A stretch of DNA of 64,000 bases, from positions 1 to 64,000 of the forward strand of contig JAVJOG010000002.1 of NCBI GenBank assembly GCA_040216885.1, in the 5' to 3' direction. The notes beneath the pieces are model-generated. The model was not told the origin of the DNA, did no database searches, and was given only the letters and a program-made list of their open reading frames with translations. The DNA comes from Parvibaculum sp040216885 (GTDB lineage Bacteria > Pseudomonadota > Alphaproteobacteria > Parvibaculales > Parvibaculaceae). Of this stretch, positions 1-6,213 are shown piece by piece; the first letter of the stretch is position 1, and every line of letters starts with the position of its first letter. A program made the position numbers and the translations under genes.

Positions 1-104
1 ACGGAATAGCCGCGCGCCTGCAGGAGCGCGCCGAGCGCTGCGGAAGCGAGACCCTTGCCGAGGGAGGAAACCACGCCGCCGGTGATGAAGATGTACCGCG
101 TCAT
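1..104 (-). CDS. pyrG: CTP synthase, N-terminal fragment (cut by window edge)
   Basis: Only the first 34 codons are inside the window, read right to left from an ATG at 104. The visible N-terminus begins MTRYIFITGGVVSSLGKG, the nucleotide-binding start of the CTP synthase amidoligase domain, which makes CTP from UTP, ATP and glutamine. The gene runs off the left edge, so length and the C-terminal glutaminase domain cannot be judged. It lies directly downstream of secG on the same strand, the usual alphaproteobacterial order. Confidence 0.93.
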   Translation of the reverse strand, partial: MTRYIFITGGVVSSLGKGLASAALGALLQARGYS

Positions 105-130
105 GGGCCCCTAGATTACACCAAGCAAAA

Positions 131-192
131 CGATTCGAAGCGCCAAACGCAGCTTCGGCGAAAAATAGTCCGGGCGGGGGGGCGAGGCCCCC
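131..192 (-). terminator. Possible secG terminator region
   Basis: The secG-pyrG gap holds two short hairpins. GGGGGC at 178-183 pairs with GCCCCC at 187-192, and CGAAGC at 136-141 pairs with GCTTCG at 152-157. On the minus strand the second stem is followed by a T-rich stretch rather than a clean T run. They could terminate or attenuate secG transcription before pyrG. This rests on base pairing seen by eye only. Confidence 0.3.
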
Positions 193-208
193 TGCCCCTT
201 GTCGCGGG

Positions 209-601
209 TTATTCGGCCCGGGGAACGCTCGGTTCGGCCGGTTCCGGCGCGGCCGGGGCTTCCTCGGGCTCGGCAGGCGCGAATTCGGAGCCGAGAGGCG
301 CCGGCACCTGCGGCAGATCCTCGTCCGACAGTTCCTGCGGCGCCGGGGCCACGCGGTCGAGCACCGAATCGGCCGAGCCGCCGCGCGAGGCGAGGATGCC
401 CAGCACCAGGCTCGTCGTCATGAACATGGCGGCCAGAATGGCCGTCGTGCGGGTCAGCATGTTGCCGGCGCCGCGGCTCGACATGAAGCCGTCGCCGCCG
501 CCGCCGATGCCAAGCGCCCCGCCTTCGGAGCGCTGCAACAGCACGGACGCCACCAGCGCAACCGCGATCATCAGATGAACAATGAGAATGATGGTCGCCA
601 T
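209..601 (-). CDS. secG: Protein-export membrane protein SecG
   Basis: A 130-residue protein with the SecG pattern. The first membrane helix is at about residues 3-21, followed by the conserved LLQRSEGGALG segment (about 21-31), a glycine-rich cytoplasmic loop, and a second helix at about 50-72. SecG assists SecYEG in moving preproteins across the inner membrane. After residue 75 there is a Pro/Glu/Ala-rich tail of about 55 residues, which is common in alphaproteobacterial SecG. The ATG at 601 is preceded by GGAG. pyrG lies downstream on the same strand; the usual upstream neighbour tpiA is displaced by about 3.7 kb. Confidence 0.93.
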   Translation of the reverse strand: MATIILIVHLMIAVALVASVLLQRSEGGALGIGGGGDGFMSSRGAGNMLTRTTAILAAMFMTTSLVLGILASRGGSADSVLDRVAPAPQELSDEDLPQVPAPLGSEFAPAEPEEAPAAPEPAEPSVPRAE

Positions 602-728
602 GATGCTCCGCGGGGGTCCGAAATCTCGTCAAAAAAGCGCCGTCTGCCGGGCCGTGGCGGCCGGCCGGTCGCGGGCGCGTTGTAGCGCATGAGCGCCCCG
701 GTTTCCAGCCCTCTCGGGCGAATAGGCG

Positions 729-1664
729 TCAGGCCGCCGTTTGCCGGTAGAGTGCCGGGGGCACGCCCAGCGCGCGGCGGAATTCCCGCGAAAAATGCGG
801 GCTGTCGGAGAAGCCGCACCAGTAGCCGATCTCGGTCAGCTTGAAGTCGCTGCCGGTCAGCAGCTGGCAGGCCTCGCGGGTCCGCACGGCGCGCGTGATG
901 GCCGAAAGGCTCGTCCCCTCCTCCTTCAGACGCCGCTGGAAGGTCCGGGCTGAAAGCCCCAGTTCCCTTGCCATTTCGGCACAGCGCCAGTTGCGGGAAA
1001 TGTCGGACGTCAACAGCCTCACCACGCGCCGGGCCAGCGGCCGTGCCTCATCGACGCCATAGACCTTCAAGGGCTCGCGGGCCCGCTTCGCGTCCATCTC
1101 CATCGGGTCGTGGCCGGCACGGGCGGGCATGAAAGCTGTCCAGCTCAGGCGAAAACGGTCGAAGGGCGCGCGTCCCGTTTCGGCCGTCACGCCCCCGCAG
1201 CCGATCTCCTCGAGCATGGCCTTCAGCAGTCCCGCGATCAGCAGGTTCTCGACCGCGGCCGGCGGCGGTCCCGACACCGCGTAACGTCGCACAGTAAGCC
1301 CGCCCTCGCCATCCGCCTCGATCTCGCAGCGATGGCGCGAATGGGTGAACTGCTCGAAGCGCTGGAACTTGCCGGCCATCACCTGCGGCGTCGCCGAGCG
1401 CCGCATCACATGCATCACCGGGTCGAAGCCGATCTGCTTGATGCGCTGGCCCATGCCGAGAATGAAGTCCGCGCCCCGCGCCTCGTATGCCGCCGTCAGC
1501 AGCCGCCGCTTGATCGAGGCCGGCGCATGCGCCAGCGCACAGTCGGGCATGGCGATTTCATCCGGCAGCAATTCCGGCGCCTTGAGCCTGAGCGTCGAGA
1601 TCACCAGCGCCAGCAGGCCGGAGCTTGTGACGTCACTGTCGGGGATGGCGGCATCGTCGGACAT
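729..1664 (-). CDS. AraC-family transcriptional regulator
   Basis: The C-terminal 100 residues are a typical AraC double helix-turn-helix. The first helix pair lies around CAEMARELGLSARTFQRRL and the second around LTEIGYWCGFSDSPHFSREF, ending in the usual GVPPALYR. The roughly 210-residue N-terminal part is a less conserved sensor/dimerisation domain of the kind seen in long AraC regulators, and I cannot name its ligand. I chose the ATG at 1664 (311 residues, starting MSDDAAIP). A GTG at 1730 is also open but would read through the inverted repeats that look like operators. The gene is divergent from the membrane protein at 1793, its probable target. No good Shine-Dalgarno was found for either start. 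Confidence 0.82.
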   Translation of the reverse strand: MSDDAAIPDSDVTSSGLLALVISTLRLKAPELLPDEIAMPDCALAHAPASIKRRLLTAAYEARGADFILGMGQRIKQIGFDPVMHVMRRSATPQVMAGKFQRFEQFTHSRHRCEIEADGEGGLTVRRYAVSGPPPAAVENLLIAGLLKAMLEEIGCGGVTAETGRAPFDRFRLSWTAFMPARAGHDPMEMDAKRAREPLKVYGVDEARPLARRVVRLLTSDISRNWRCAEMARELGLSARTFQRRLKEEGTSLSAITRAVRTREACQLLTGSDFKLTEIGYWCGFSDSPHFSREFRRALGVPPALYRQTAA

Positions 1665-1672
1665 GGCCGCAG

Positions 1673-1728
1673 CATGCCATGAGGCATGACTTGTCGCTTG
1701 AACAATCGCGCCAGCACGATTGTGGCGC
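1673..1728. promoter_or_regulatory. Cluster of inverted repeats in the AraC/membrane-protein divergent promoter
   Basis: Three perfect inverted repeats lie between the two divergent genes. CATGCC pairs with GGCATG around ATGA (1673-1688). ACAATCG pairs with CGATTGT with an 8-nt spacer (1702-1723). GCGCCA pairs with TGGCGC with a 9-nt spacer (1708-1728), interlocked with the second. Such overlapping dyads next to a divergently transcribed regulator suggest operator sites, probably for the AraC protein. No clear -35/-10 pair was identified. The regulatory role is inference; the symmetry is directly visible. Confidence 0.45.
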
Positions 1729-1792
1729 ACTCCTTCAAGGCATATGGCGCGGGCCTTCCTAGGTTCCGGGCAGCCCCAACCGGAGACCCGCC

Positions 1793-2578
1793 ATGATCGA
1801 CAAGACCCATGACCGCTGGACCGCGCTGCTGCTCGCCGGCCATATCGTGCTGCTCTTTGCCGGCTTCACGATCCTTGCCGCCGTCTTCGAGTTCCCGGAC
1901 GTGCTGCGCCTCCCCGCGCCGGAGCGGTTGGCGCTCTTTCAGGCCGGGCAAACCGTCATCGTGCCGACTTACTGGATGCTGACCGTGACGGGCATCACGC
2001 AAGTGTTACTGACGGTGCTGCTCTGGCGGACGCTCGGGCCCGCGGCGGGCACCGCCGCCACGCTCGCCCTCGTTTTCGGCATCCTCACCGGCTTCGGACA
2101 GGCGATGGGTTTCGGGCGCTGGGCGATCCTCATTCCCTGGCTCGCCGAACGCATGACCGATCCGGCGACCACCGAGGCAGGCCGCGAAGCCATCGCGCTG
2201 ATTGAGGGTGCGTTCAATCGTTATGCGGGCATGCTGGTCGGCGAGCATCTGTCGAATATCTGCTGGGGCTTCTGGCTGTTCTTCACCGGCCTGACGATCC
2301 GGCGTAGTGGCATTCTCGATGCGCGCATCGGACGAGCGATGATGGCGCTGAGCCCGCTGATGTTCATCCTCGCGGCCGAACAGCTCGGCTTCGAGGGGCC
2401 GATCCTCGGCGTACTGACGGATTTCGGGTTTCCGCTGCTGGCGCTCATCCACTTCGCGCTCGCCTGGCAGATCCTGCGGCGTCCGGAAGACGCGGCGGCA
2501 TGGCCGCTTGGCCTTCCGGCCGCGGTCGTCGGGATCGTTCTTTATGTGGCGATGGTCTGGCCGGCGGTCGCCGGTTAG
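1793..2578 (+). CDS. Polytopic membrane protein, DUF4386-like
   Basis: A 261-residue, strongly hydrophobic protein with about six or seven predicted membrane helices: roughly residues 12-32, 62-80, 84-108, 150-170, 184-200, 212-228 and 238-256. The layout and segments such as RYAGMLVGEHLSNICWGFW resemble the DUF4386 group of bacterial integral membrane proteins, whose function is unknown. The ATG at 1793 has GGAG eight bases upstream. It is divergent from an AraC-type regulator, which probably controls it. Family assignment is by impression only. Confidence 0.7.
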   Translation: MIDKTHDRWTALLLAGHIVLLFAGFTILAAVFEFPDVLRLPAPERLALFQAGQTVIVPTYWMLTVTGITQVLLTVLLWRTLGPAAGTAATLALVFGILTGFGQAMGFGRWAILIPWLAERMTDPATTEAGREAIALIEGAFNRYAGMLVGEHLSNICWGFWLFFTGLTIRRSGILDARIGRAMMALSPLMFILAAEQLGFEGPILGVLTDFGFPLLALIHFALAWQILRRPEDAAAWPLGLPAAVVGIVLYVAMVWPAVAG

Positions 2579-2769
2579 CCGAGTTGGCCTTCGCGGACCA
2601 TGCGTTCCTGGCCGTCGGCCACGCTCTTGATGCGGTACTGATAATCGACGCCTTCGGACGGGAGCTGGCGCAGAACCACATAGCTGCCGCGTGCCGTGGG
2701 CGGATAGGAACCGCCGGGGCTGAACTCGACCGTCTCGCCGATCTCGAATTTGTGCTTTTGCGTTGTCAT
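2575..2769 (-). CDS. Small conserved-type hypothetical protein (64 aa)
   Basis: A 64-residue soluble protein beginning MTTQKHKFEIGETVEF, with short beta-rich sequence typical of a small SH3-like or translation-surveillance-type fold (charged turns, VVLRQLP, YQYRIKSV). No named family was recognised. Its ATG at 2767-2769 overlaps the TGA of the preceding tiny gene by four bases (ATGA), implying translational coupling. Its last bases overlap the end of the convergent membrane-protein gene by four bases. It is the third member of a small-gene cluster downstream of cspA. Confidence 0.65.
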   Translation of the reverse strand: MTTQKHKFEIGETVEFSPGGSYPPTARGSYVVLRQLPSEGVDYQYRIKSVADGQERMVREGQLG

Positions 2770-2927
2770 TCGGCGGAACCTTCTTCGGGCGTGGCTTCAT
2801 TGCCGTCGCCTGTCGCCTTGCGCTGGGCGGCCTTTTCCTCGCGCGCCTTCAACTTCTGTTCGGCTTTCGCGGCCTTGGCGCGGTTGCGCTCGGCACGTTC
2901 GTGATTGTAGTTGGGCTTGAAAGCCAT
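2766..2927 (-). CDS. Tiny highly charged hypothetical protein (53 aa)
   Basis: A 53-residue ORF starting MAFKPNYNHERAERNRAKAAK, rich in Lys, Arg, Glu and Ala, with a probable single long helix and an acidic tail (GDGNEATPEEGSAE). No domain was recognised; very short basic/acidic helical proteins of this kind are common in Hyphomicrobiales. Its stop overlaps the next start as ATGA, and it follows the 74-residue gene by about 30 bases, so all three small genes are probably one transcript. The coupling is the main reason to believe it is real. Confidence 0.6.
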   Translation of the reverse strand: MAFKPNYNHERAERNRAKAAKAEQKLKAREEKAAQRKATGDGNEATPEEGSAE

Positions 2928-2957
2928 GCGTATCTCCGTTCGGCCGGTGCAGCGGAA

Positions 2958-3182
2958 TTATTTGCGGCCGGCGCGGTCGATCGATTTAACGCGGCCCCGC
3001 GGCCTGCCGGACTTCTCCGCGATCTCGCGGTCCTGCGCCTCAATGATGGCGCGCGCGGCGACGAGGTCCTTGACGCCGTCGAGTTCGGCTGTCGGCACTT
3101 TCCGGTTCGAGCTCAGCGAGCCGTCCTCATAAACGACGTTGAACATCAGGAAATCGCCGTCCATCGGCTTCTTGCGCGCCAT
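2958..3182 (-). CDS. Small hypothetical protein (74 aa)
   Basis: A 74-residue protein starting MARKKPMDGDFLMFNVVYEDG, with a beta-rich first half, a helical segment around LDGVKDLVAARAIIEAQDREIAEK, and a basic C-terminus ending SIDRAGRK. I do not recognise a family. GGAG is suitably placed before the ATG at 3182. The start lies only 17 bases past the end of the cspA terminator stem, so the gene is either transcribed by read-through from cspA or from a promoter embedded in the terminator. It is first of a three-gene small-protein cluster. Confidence 0.62.
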   Translation of the reverse strand: MARKKPMDGDFLMFNVVYEDGSLSSNRKVPTAELDGVKDLVAARAIIEAQDREIAEKSGRPRGRVKSIDRAGRK

Positions 3183-3198
3183 AAGAGCCGCTCCGGAT

Positions 3199-3227
3199 AA
3201 AAAAAGGGGCGCCGAAGCGCCCCTTTT
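3199..3227 (-). terminator. Rho-independent terminator of cspA
   Basis: AAAAGGGGCGC at 3202-3212 and GCGCCCCTTTT at 3217-3227 form a perfect 11-bp stem closed by CGAA (TTCG when read on the minus strand). On the minus strand the stem is followed by a T run. It sits just after the cspA stop codon and directly before the next co-oriented gene at 3182. Confidence 0.88.
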
Positions 3228-3234
3228 CGGGCAA

Positions 3235-3444
3235 TCAAGCCGAGCGCAGATTCGCGGCCGAAACCTTGCCGCTGCGCTGATCGGTCTCGAGATCGTAAGC
3301 GATCTTCTGGCCTTCGTTGAGCGTGCTCATGCCGGCGCGTTCAACCGCCGAAATGTGGACGAAAACGTCCTTGTCGCCGCCGTCCGGCTGGATGAAGCCG
3401 AAACCCTTTTGACCGTTGAACCACTTAACTGTTCCGTTCGCCAT
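3235..3444 (-). CDS. cspA: Cold-shock protein, CspA family
   Basis: A 69-residue single cold-shock domain. RNP1 is visible as KGFGFI and RNP2 as VFVHIS, after the canonical NGTVKWFN N-terminus. Such proteins bind single-stranded RNA and DNA and melt RNA structures. The ATG at 3444 (MANGTVKW) is preferred over the ATG at 3453 because AAGGA lies nine bases before it. A strong terminator follows. A candidate promoter about 145 bases upstream (3589-3617) gives an untranslated leader of about 138 nt, as in cold-inducible csp genes. Which csp paralogue this is cannot be told from one locus. Confidence 0.93.
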   Translation of the reverse strand: MANGTVKWFNGQKGFGFIQPDGGDKDVFVHISAVERAGMSTLNEGQKIAYDLETDQRSGKVSAANLRSA

Positions 3445-3588
3445 AGTTGGCATTCCTTCGTGTGTTTGGATCGTGCCGCCATCGCACGCGCGAGTGGCGG
3501 ATCAAAATTTTTCGGGATCGGGGAAGACAGGTCCGGCGCTCGATCGCGAGCGTGGAGAGCAGCCGAACCAGGAAAATTCGATGGCCGG

Positions 3589-3617
3589 TATATAGGCGCT
3601 TTGCCGCCGACTTACAA
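3589..3617 (-). promoter_or_regulatory. Candidate cspA promoter
   Basis: On the minus strand, TTGTAA (3612-3617) is followed by exactly 17 bases and then TATATA (3589-3594). The predicted start near 3582 leaves a leader of about 138 nt before the cspA ATG at 3444. A long structured 5' leader is the known basis of cold regulation of csp mRNAs. Confidence 0.5.
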
Positions 3618-3661
3618 GGAATATAAGATAAACGGCAAGATCCAGCGCTTTTTTGTCTCTT

Positions 3662-4234
3662 TCACCGCTCGCCGGCCGCCAGCGGAGCAAGTTTCGTCGC
3701 CGTTTCGGGACCCGGCAATCCGGCGCCAATGTCGATCCATTCGCTGTTTTCAATCTCGAGAATCCGAAAACTCCTTTCGTCGTGCATGCCGGTAATGCCG
3801 AGAATTCCGATCAACGCCATCACGATCCACGTGCCGTCACGGCTGTTGACGAAAGGAAGATCGACGGCCTCGCAATTCATGAAGTAACCGGTCGCCGATT
3901 GCGTTTTGATATTGAAGCGCCCGCCGCACGGCACATGGAGCATCGGCAGGCTGGCATTGAAGAACGAACCGACGGCGCTCTCTTCAAGCAGATCGAGATA
4001 CCGGCTGCGCGTGGGATCGAAACCGAGAATTTCCGTCAGCTTCGATCCTGCATAACGAAAGTGAGCAGTTTCCAGCGTTTGGTATTCGACCATCACCATC
4101 ATCGGCGTCAGGTCGCGAATGGCGACCGGATCGAAGGCGCTTCGATCCGGCGCGACGCCGTTCTTCGGCAGGCCTTTCCAGTACTCGAAAAACCGTTGGC
4201 AATCGCGCGCATGAAATGTCGTCGAAGCGATCAT
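3662..4234 (-). CDS. PAS_5 domain protein
   Basis: A 190-residue protein matching the PAS_5 (DUF1457) family of alphaproteobacteria. It has the FFEYWKGLPKNG..P.RSAFDP opening, the IRDLTPMMVMVEYQ strand, and HFRYAGSKLTEILGFDPT in the PAS core. There is no output domain, so it is a stand-alone sensor or adaptor of unknown partner. The start at 4234 is chosen over the ATG at 4261 because GGAGGG (4242-4247) is ideally placed for it and the upstream ATG has no ribosome site. A CtrA-type box lies about 55 bases upstream. It sits among the accessory genes separating secG and tpiA. Confidence 0.85.
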   Translation of the reverse strand: MIASTTFHARDCQRFFEYWKGLPKNGVAPDRSAFDPVAIRDLTPMMVMVEYQTLETAHFRYAGSKLTEILGFDPTRSRYLDLLEESAVGSFFNASLPMLHVPCGGRFNIKTQSATGYFMNCEAVDLPFVNSRDGTWIVMALIGILGITGMHDERSFRILEIENSEWIDIGAGLPGPETATKLAPLAAGER

Positions 4235-4285
4235 CACGCCACCCTCCGATAGCAGGGGCATCTCGTCAGTTGACGACGAACCCCG

Positions 4286-4316
4286 TTAACGGAACGTTAA
4301 TACAGATTAATATCTG
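4286..4316 (-). promoter_or_regulatory. CtrA-type box plus adjacent dyad upstream of the PAS_5 gene
   Basis: TTAA at 4286-4289, a 7-base spacer, and TTAA at 4297-4300 form a perfect match to the CtrA site TTAA-N7-TTAA known from Caulobacter and other alphaproteobacteria. Right beside it is an inverted repeat, CAGAT and ATCTG around TAAT (4303-4316). Both lie 50-80 bases upstream of the PAS_5 start. The match is visible; that CtrA binds here is inference. Confidence 0.5.
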
Positions 4317-4344
4317 CCTCATTCCGGCATATTCCGGGATGCGG

Positions 4345-5103
4345 TCAGAGATAGGCCGAAATAATCCCCCAGAAATCGTCCGCCTTCAGGCTCGCGCCGC
4401 CGACCAGCGCGCCGTTGACATTGGCGACCCCCATCAATTCGGCCGCATTGGACGGTTTCACCGAGCCGCCATAGAGAATGCGCATCTTCGCGCCCTCGGC
4501 GCCGAAGCGCGCCTCCAGCGCCTTGCGGATCGCGGCGTGGACCTGGGCCACATCGTCCGCCGTCGGCGTGCGTCCCGTGCCGATCGCCCATACGGGCTCA
4601 TAGGCAATCACGGTCGTCTTCGCGGTCGCGGCGTCGGGCAGCGAGCCCTTCAACTGACCCTTGATGAGGCTGAGCGTCTTGCCCGCGTCGCGCTCGGCTT
4701 CCGTCTCGCCGACACAGACGATGGCGACGAGACCCGCCCGGTGCGCGGCTTCCGCCTTGGCCTTTACCACGGCATCCGTTTCGCCGTGATCGGCGCGGCG
4801 CTCCGAATGACCGGCGATGACATATGTGGCGCCGGCATCTTTCAGCATCTCGGCAGAGATGTCGCCGGTATGGGCGCCGCTTGCCTTCGCGTGGCAGTCC
4901 TGGCCGCCGATGGCGATCTTCGATCCCTTCGCGGTTTCCTTCAGCGCGGCAACCAGCGTTGCCGGCGGACAGAGCAGCACGTCGCAGGCTGGCTTCTTCT
5001 TGCCGGCGAGCTTCCGCTTCAGCGCGGCGACTTCCTTTCGCGCGGCCTTCAGGCCGTTCATCTTCCAGTTGCCCGCCACCAAGGGTTTGATCCGCGCCGC
5101 CAT
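4345..5103 (-). CDS. tpiA: Triosephosphate isomerase
   Basis: A 252-residue TIM barrel interconverting dihydroxyacetone phosphate and glyceraldehyde-3-phosphate in glycolysis and gluconeogenesis. Catalytic features are all present: NWKMN near residues 12-16 (Asn12, Lys14), His99 in AGHSERR, Glu169 in AYEPVWAIGTG, and the phosphate loop ILYGGSVKP. I chose the ATG at 5103 (MAARIKPLVAGNWKM) because GGAGAG lies eight bases upstream; an in-frame ATG at 5139 has no such support. In relatives tpiA directly precedes secG and pyrG; here the accessory block intervenes. Confidence 0.96.
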   Translation of the reverse strand: MAARIKPLVAGNWKMNGLKAARKEVAALKRKLAGKKKPACDVLLCPPATLVAALKETAKGSKIAIGGQDCHAKASGAHTGDISAEMLKDAGATYVIAGHSERRADHGETDAVVKAKAEAAHRAGLVAIVCVGETEAERDAGKTLSLIKGQLKGSLPDAATAKTTVIAYEPVWAIGTGRTPTADDVAQVHAAIRKALEARFGAEGAKMRILYGGSVKPSNAAELMGVANVNGALVGGASLKADDFWGIISAYL

Positions 5104-5235
5104 TTCTGTCTCTCCATCGCCTCGAAATTCGCTGCGCATCGTTTACCAGAGCGCCGCGGAAGCGCCAACCGGCAGCCCCTGCGTGAAATAGAACACAGGT
5201 GCGACAAAATTCTCCATTGCGCCGATTATTTGTTT

Positions 5236-5412
5236 GGCAAGTAAACGACTCAGGCGTAGGTTGCGCGCCATGACAAAGCACCTCATGCAATGGGCCTTCG
5301 GGGCCACCGTACGATACGACGATCCTTCGGGGCCGGGTCGTTTGCGCGCGCGCTGATTTAGCCTGCAAAGTCGACACTTTAGAGCCCCATCCCACCAGAT
5401 CGGGGCTCTTGT
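5236..5412 (+). ncRNA. Candidate structured RNA, 6S-RNA-like
   Basis: The 572-base gap between tpiA and the next gene contains a rod-like fold. CGACT (5246-5250) pairs with AGTCG (5369-5373), and CAGGC (5251-5255) with GCCTG (5361-5365). A 7x7 internal loop follows, then GCGCGC (5263-5268) with GCGCGC (5348-5353), a large open region, and apical small hairpins built on two copies of CCTTCGGGGCC (5295-5305, 5324-5334). A closing stem, central bubble and apical stem is the architecture of 6S RNA, which mimics an open promoter and binds RNA polymerase. A weak promoter (GCGACA 5201-5206, 17 bases, GATTAT 5224-5229) would start it near 5236, and a hairpin at 5381-5409 would end it. Alternatives are a 28-codon ORF at 5270-5356 or a tpiA leader read on the other strand. 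Confidence 0.38.
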
Positions 5413-5418
5413 GTTTTC
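5381..5418 (+). terminator. Terminator-like hairpin after the candidate RNA
   Basis: AGAGCCCC (5381-5388) and GGGGCTCT (5402-5409) form a perfect 8-bp stem with a 13-nt loop, followed by TGTGTTTT. It would end a plus-strand transcript from the structured region before it. The tail is only moderately T-rich. Confidence 0.5.
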
Positions 5419-5675
5419 AGGGTTCCGGTCCGTGATCCATGTTCACGTTTCCGGAGTTCCGTCATGCACCATCAATACTTCACCGGACTTTCCCGGCGTG
5501 TCAGCCGATCTTCCGTTCCCGGATCGATCCGGGCGCCGGAAATCCATGACCTGCCTCACCGTTAGGACTTCACCCGCCGAACGGTAGCGGGCGCGGCGAC
5601 GCACGCCGGGCCTCGCGAATACTTTGAAACGACTTGTGACTTTCTTCGCGCCGCGAAGAGAGAAGGAGAAGACTC

Positions 5676-6044
5676 ATGACCACGCTCACCGGCCGCGCAG
5701 GTCTGCACCCCGCCCGATGGCTCGCCCGGAATCCCCGGACCGTCGGCGTCGGTGCGGCGCTTGCCGCTTTTCTCGTCGTCGCGCTTCGCGCCCGTCCGCC
5801 CGGCGATTTGCTGGCGGCGTTCATCGTCATTGTGCCGGCGCTGCAGGCGGCGTTCTTTGCCGTCATCGGCGCTCTCGCCGCGGAGGACCGCGACGTGCCT
5901 GCCGGTCCGGCGGCGTTGCGCGATTTCGCACTCTGGTTAGGGGCGACCTTCATCGCCGCCTGGCTCTTCGTGCTCTTCACGCAGGCCAGCATCGATGCCT
6001 TTGTGCGCTTCGGTGCGCCGCCGATGATCGGTCACGCCATCTAG
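5676..6044 (+). CDS. Small membrane protein of unknown function
   Basis: A 122-residue protein with three likely membrane helices at about residues 23-40, 46-67 and 84-103. The short basic N-terminus contains WLARNPRTVGVG, and there is no recognised domain. GGAG lies seven bases before the ATG, so the start is well supported. It stands alone between the candidate structured RNA and ppiD, on the same strand as ppiD, and could be the first gene of that transcript, separated from it by a strongly folded spacer. Confidence 0.6.
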   Translation: MTTLTGRAGLHPARWLARNPRTVGVGAALAAFLVVALRARPPGDLLAAFIVIVPALQAAFFAVIGALAAEDRDVPAGPAALRDFALWLGATFIAAWLFVLFTQASIDAFVRFGAPPMIGHAI

Positions 6045-6060
6045 GGCGGCGGGGCGCGAA

Positions 6061-6131
6061 GCGGGGGGCCGTTTTCCCAAGAAAATCAAGCCGGAAGCCC
6101 CCGCGATCCGCTTGCGGGGGCAGCCCCCCGC
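6061..6131. repeat. Nested inverted-repeat structure
   Basis: GCGGGGGGC (6061-6069) pairs with GCCCCCCGC (6123-6131) and encloses two smaller hairpins: TTTTC/GAAAA around CCAA (about 6072-6085) and GCCCCCGC/GCGGGGGC (6097-6104 with 6114-6121). The result is a compact three-way-junction fold in the gap before ppiD. It could end transcription, protect an mRNA end, or be a mobile intergenic palindrome. No function can be assigned. Confidence 0.5.
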
Positions 6132-6213
6132 ACCTATCATGCCGCCCTCGCGAAGGGGTGGTTCGCCGCCGCCCCTTTGTCGAATTTGGGGTTCTCGAAC
6201 GGAAAGACCGGAC

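Noticed and set aside
5360..5400. tRNA or tmRNA acceptor end around CCCACCA
   Set aside because: No T-loop (GTTCGA) or acceptor pairing precedes it; no tRNA genes were seen anywhere in the window by eye.
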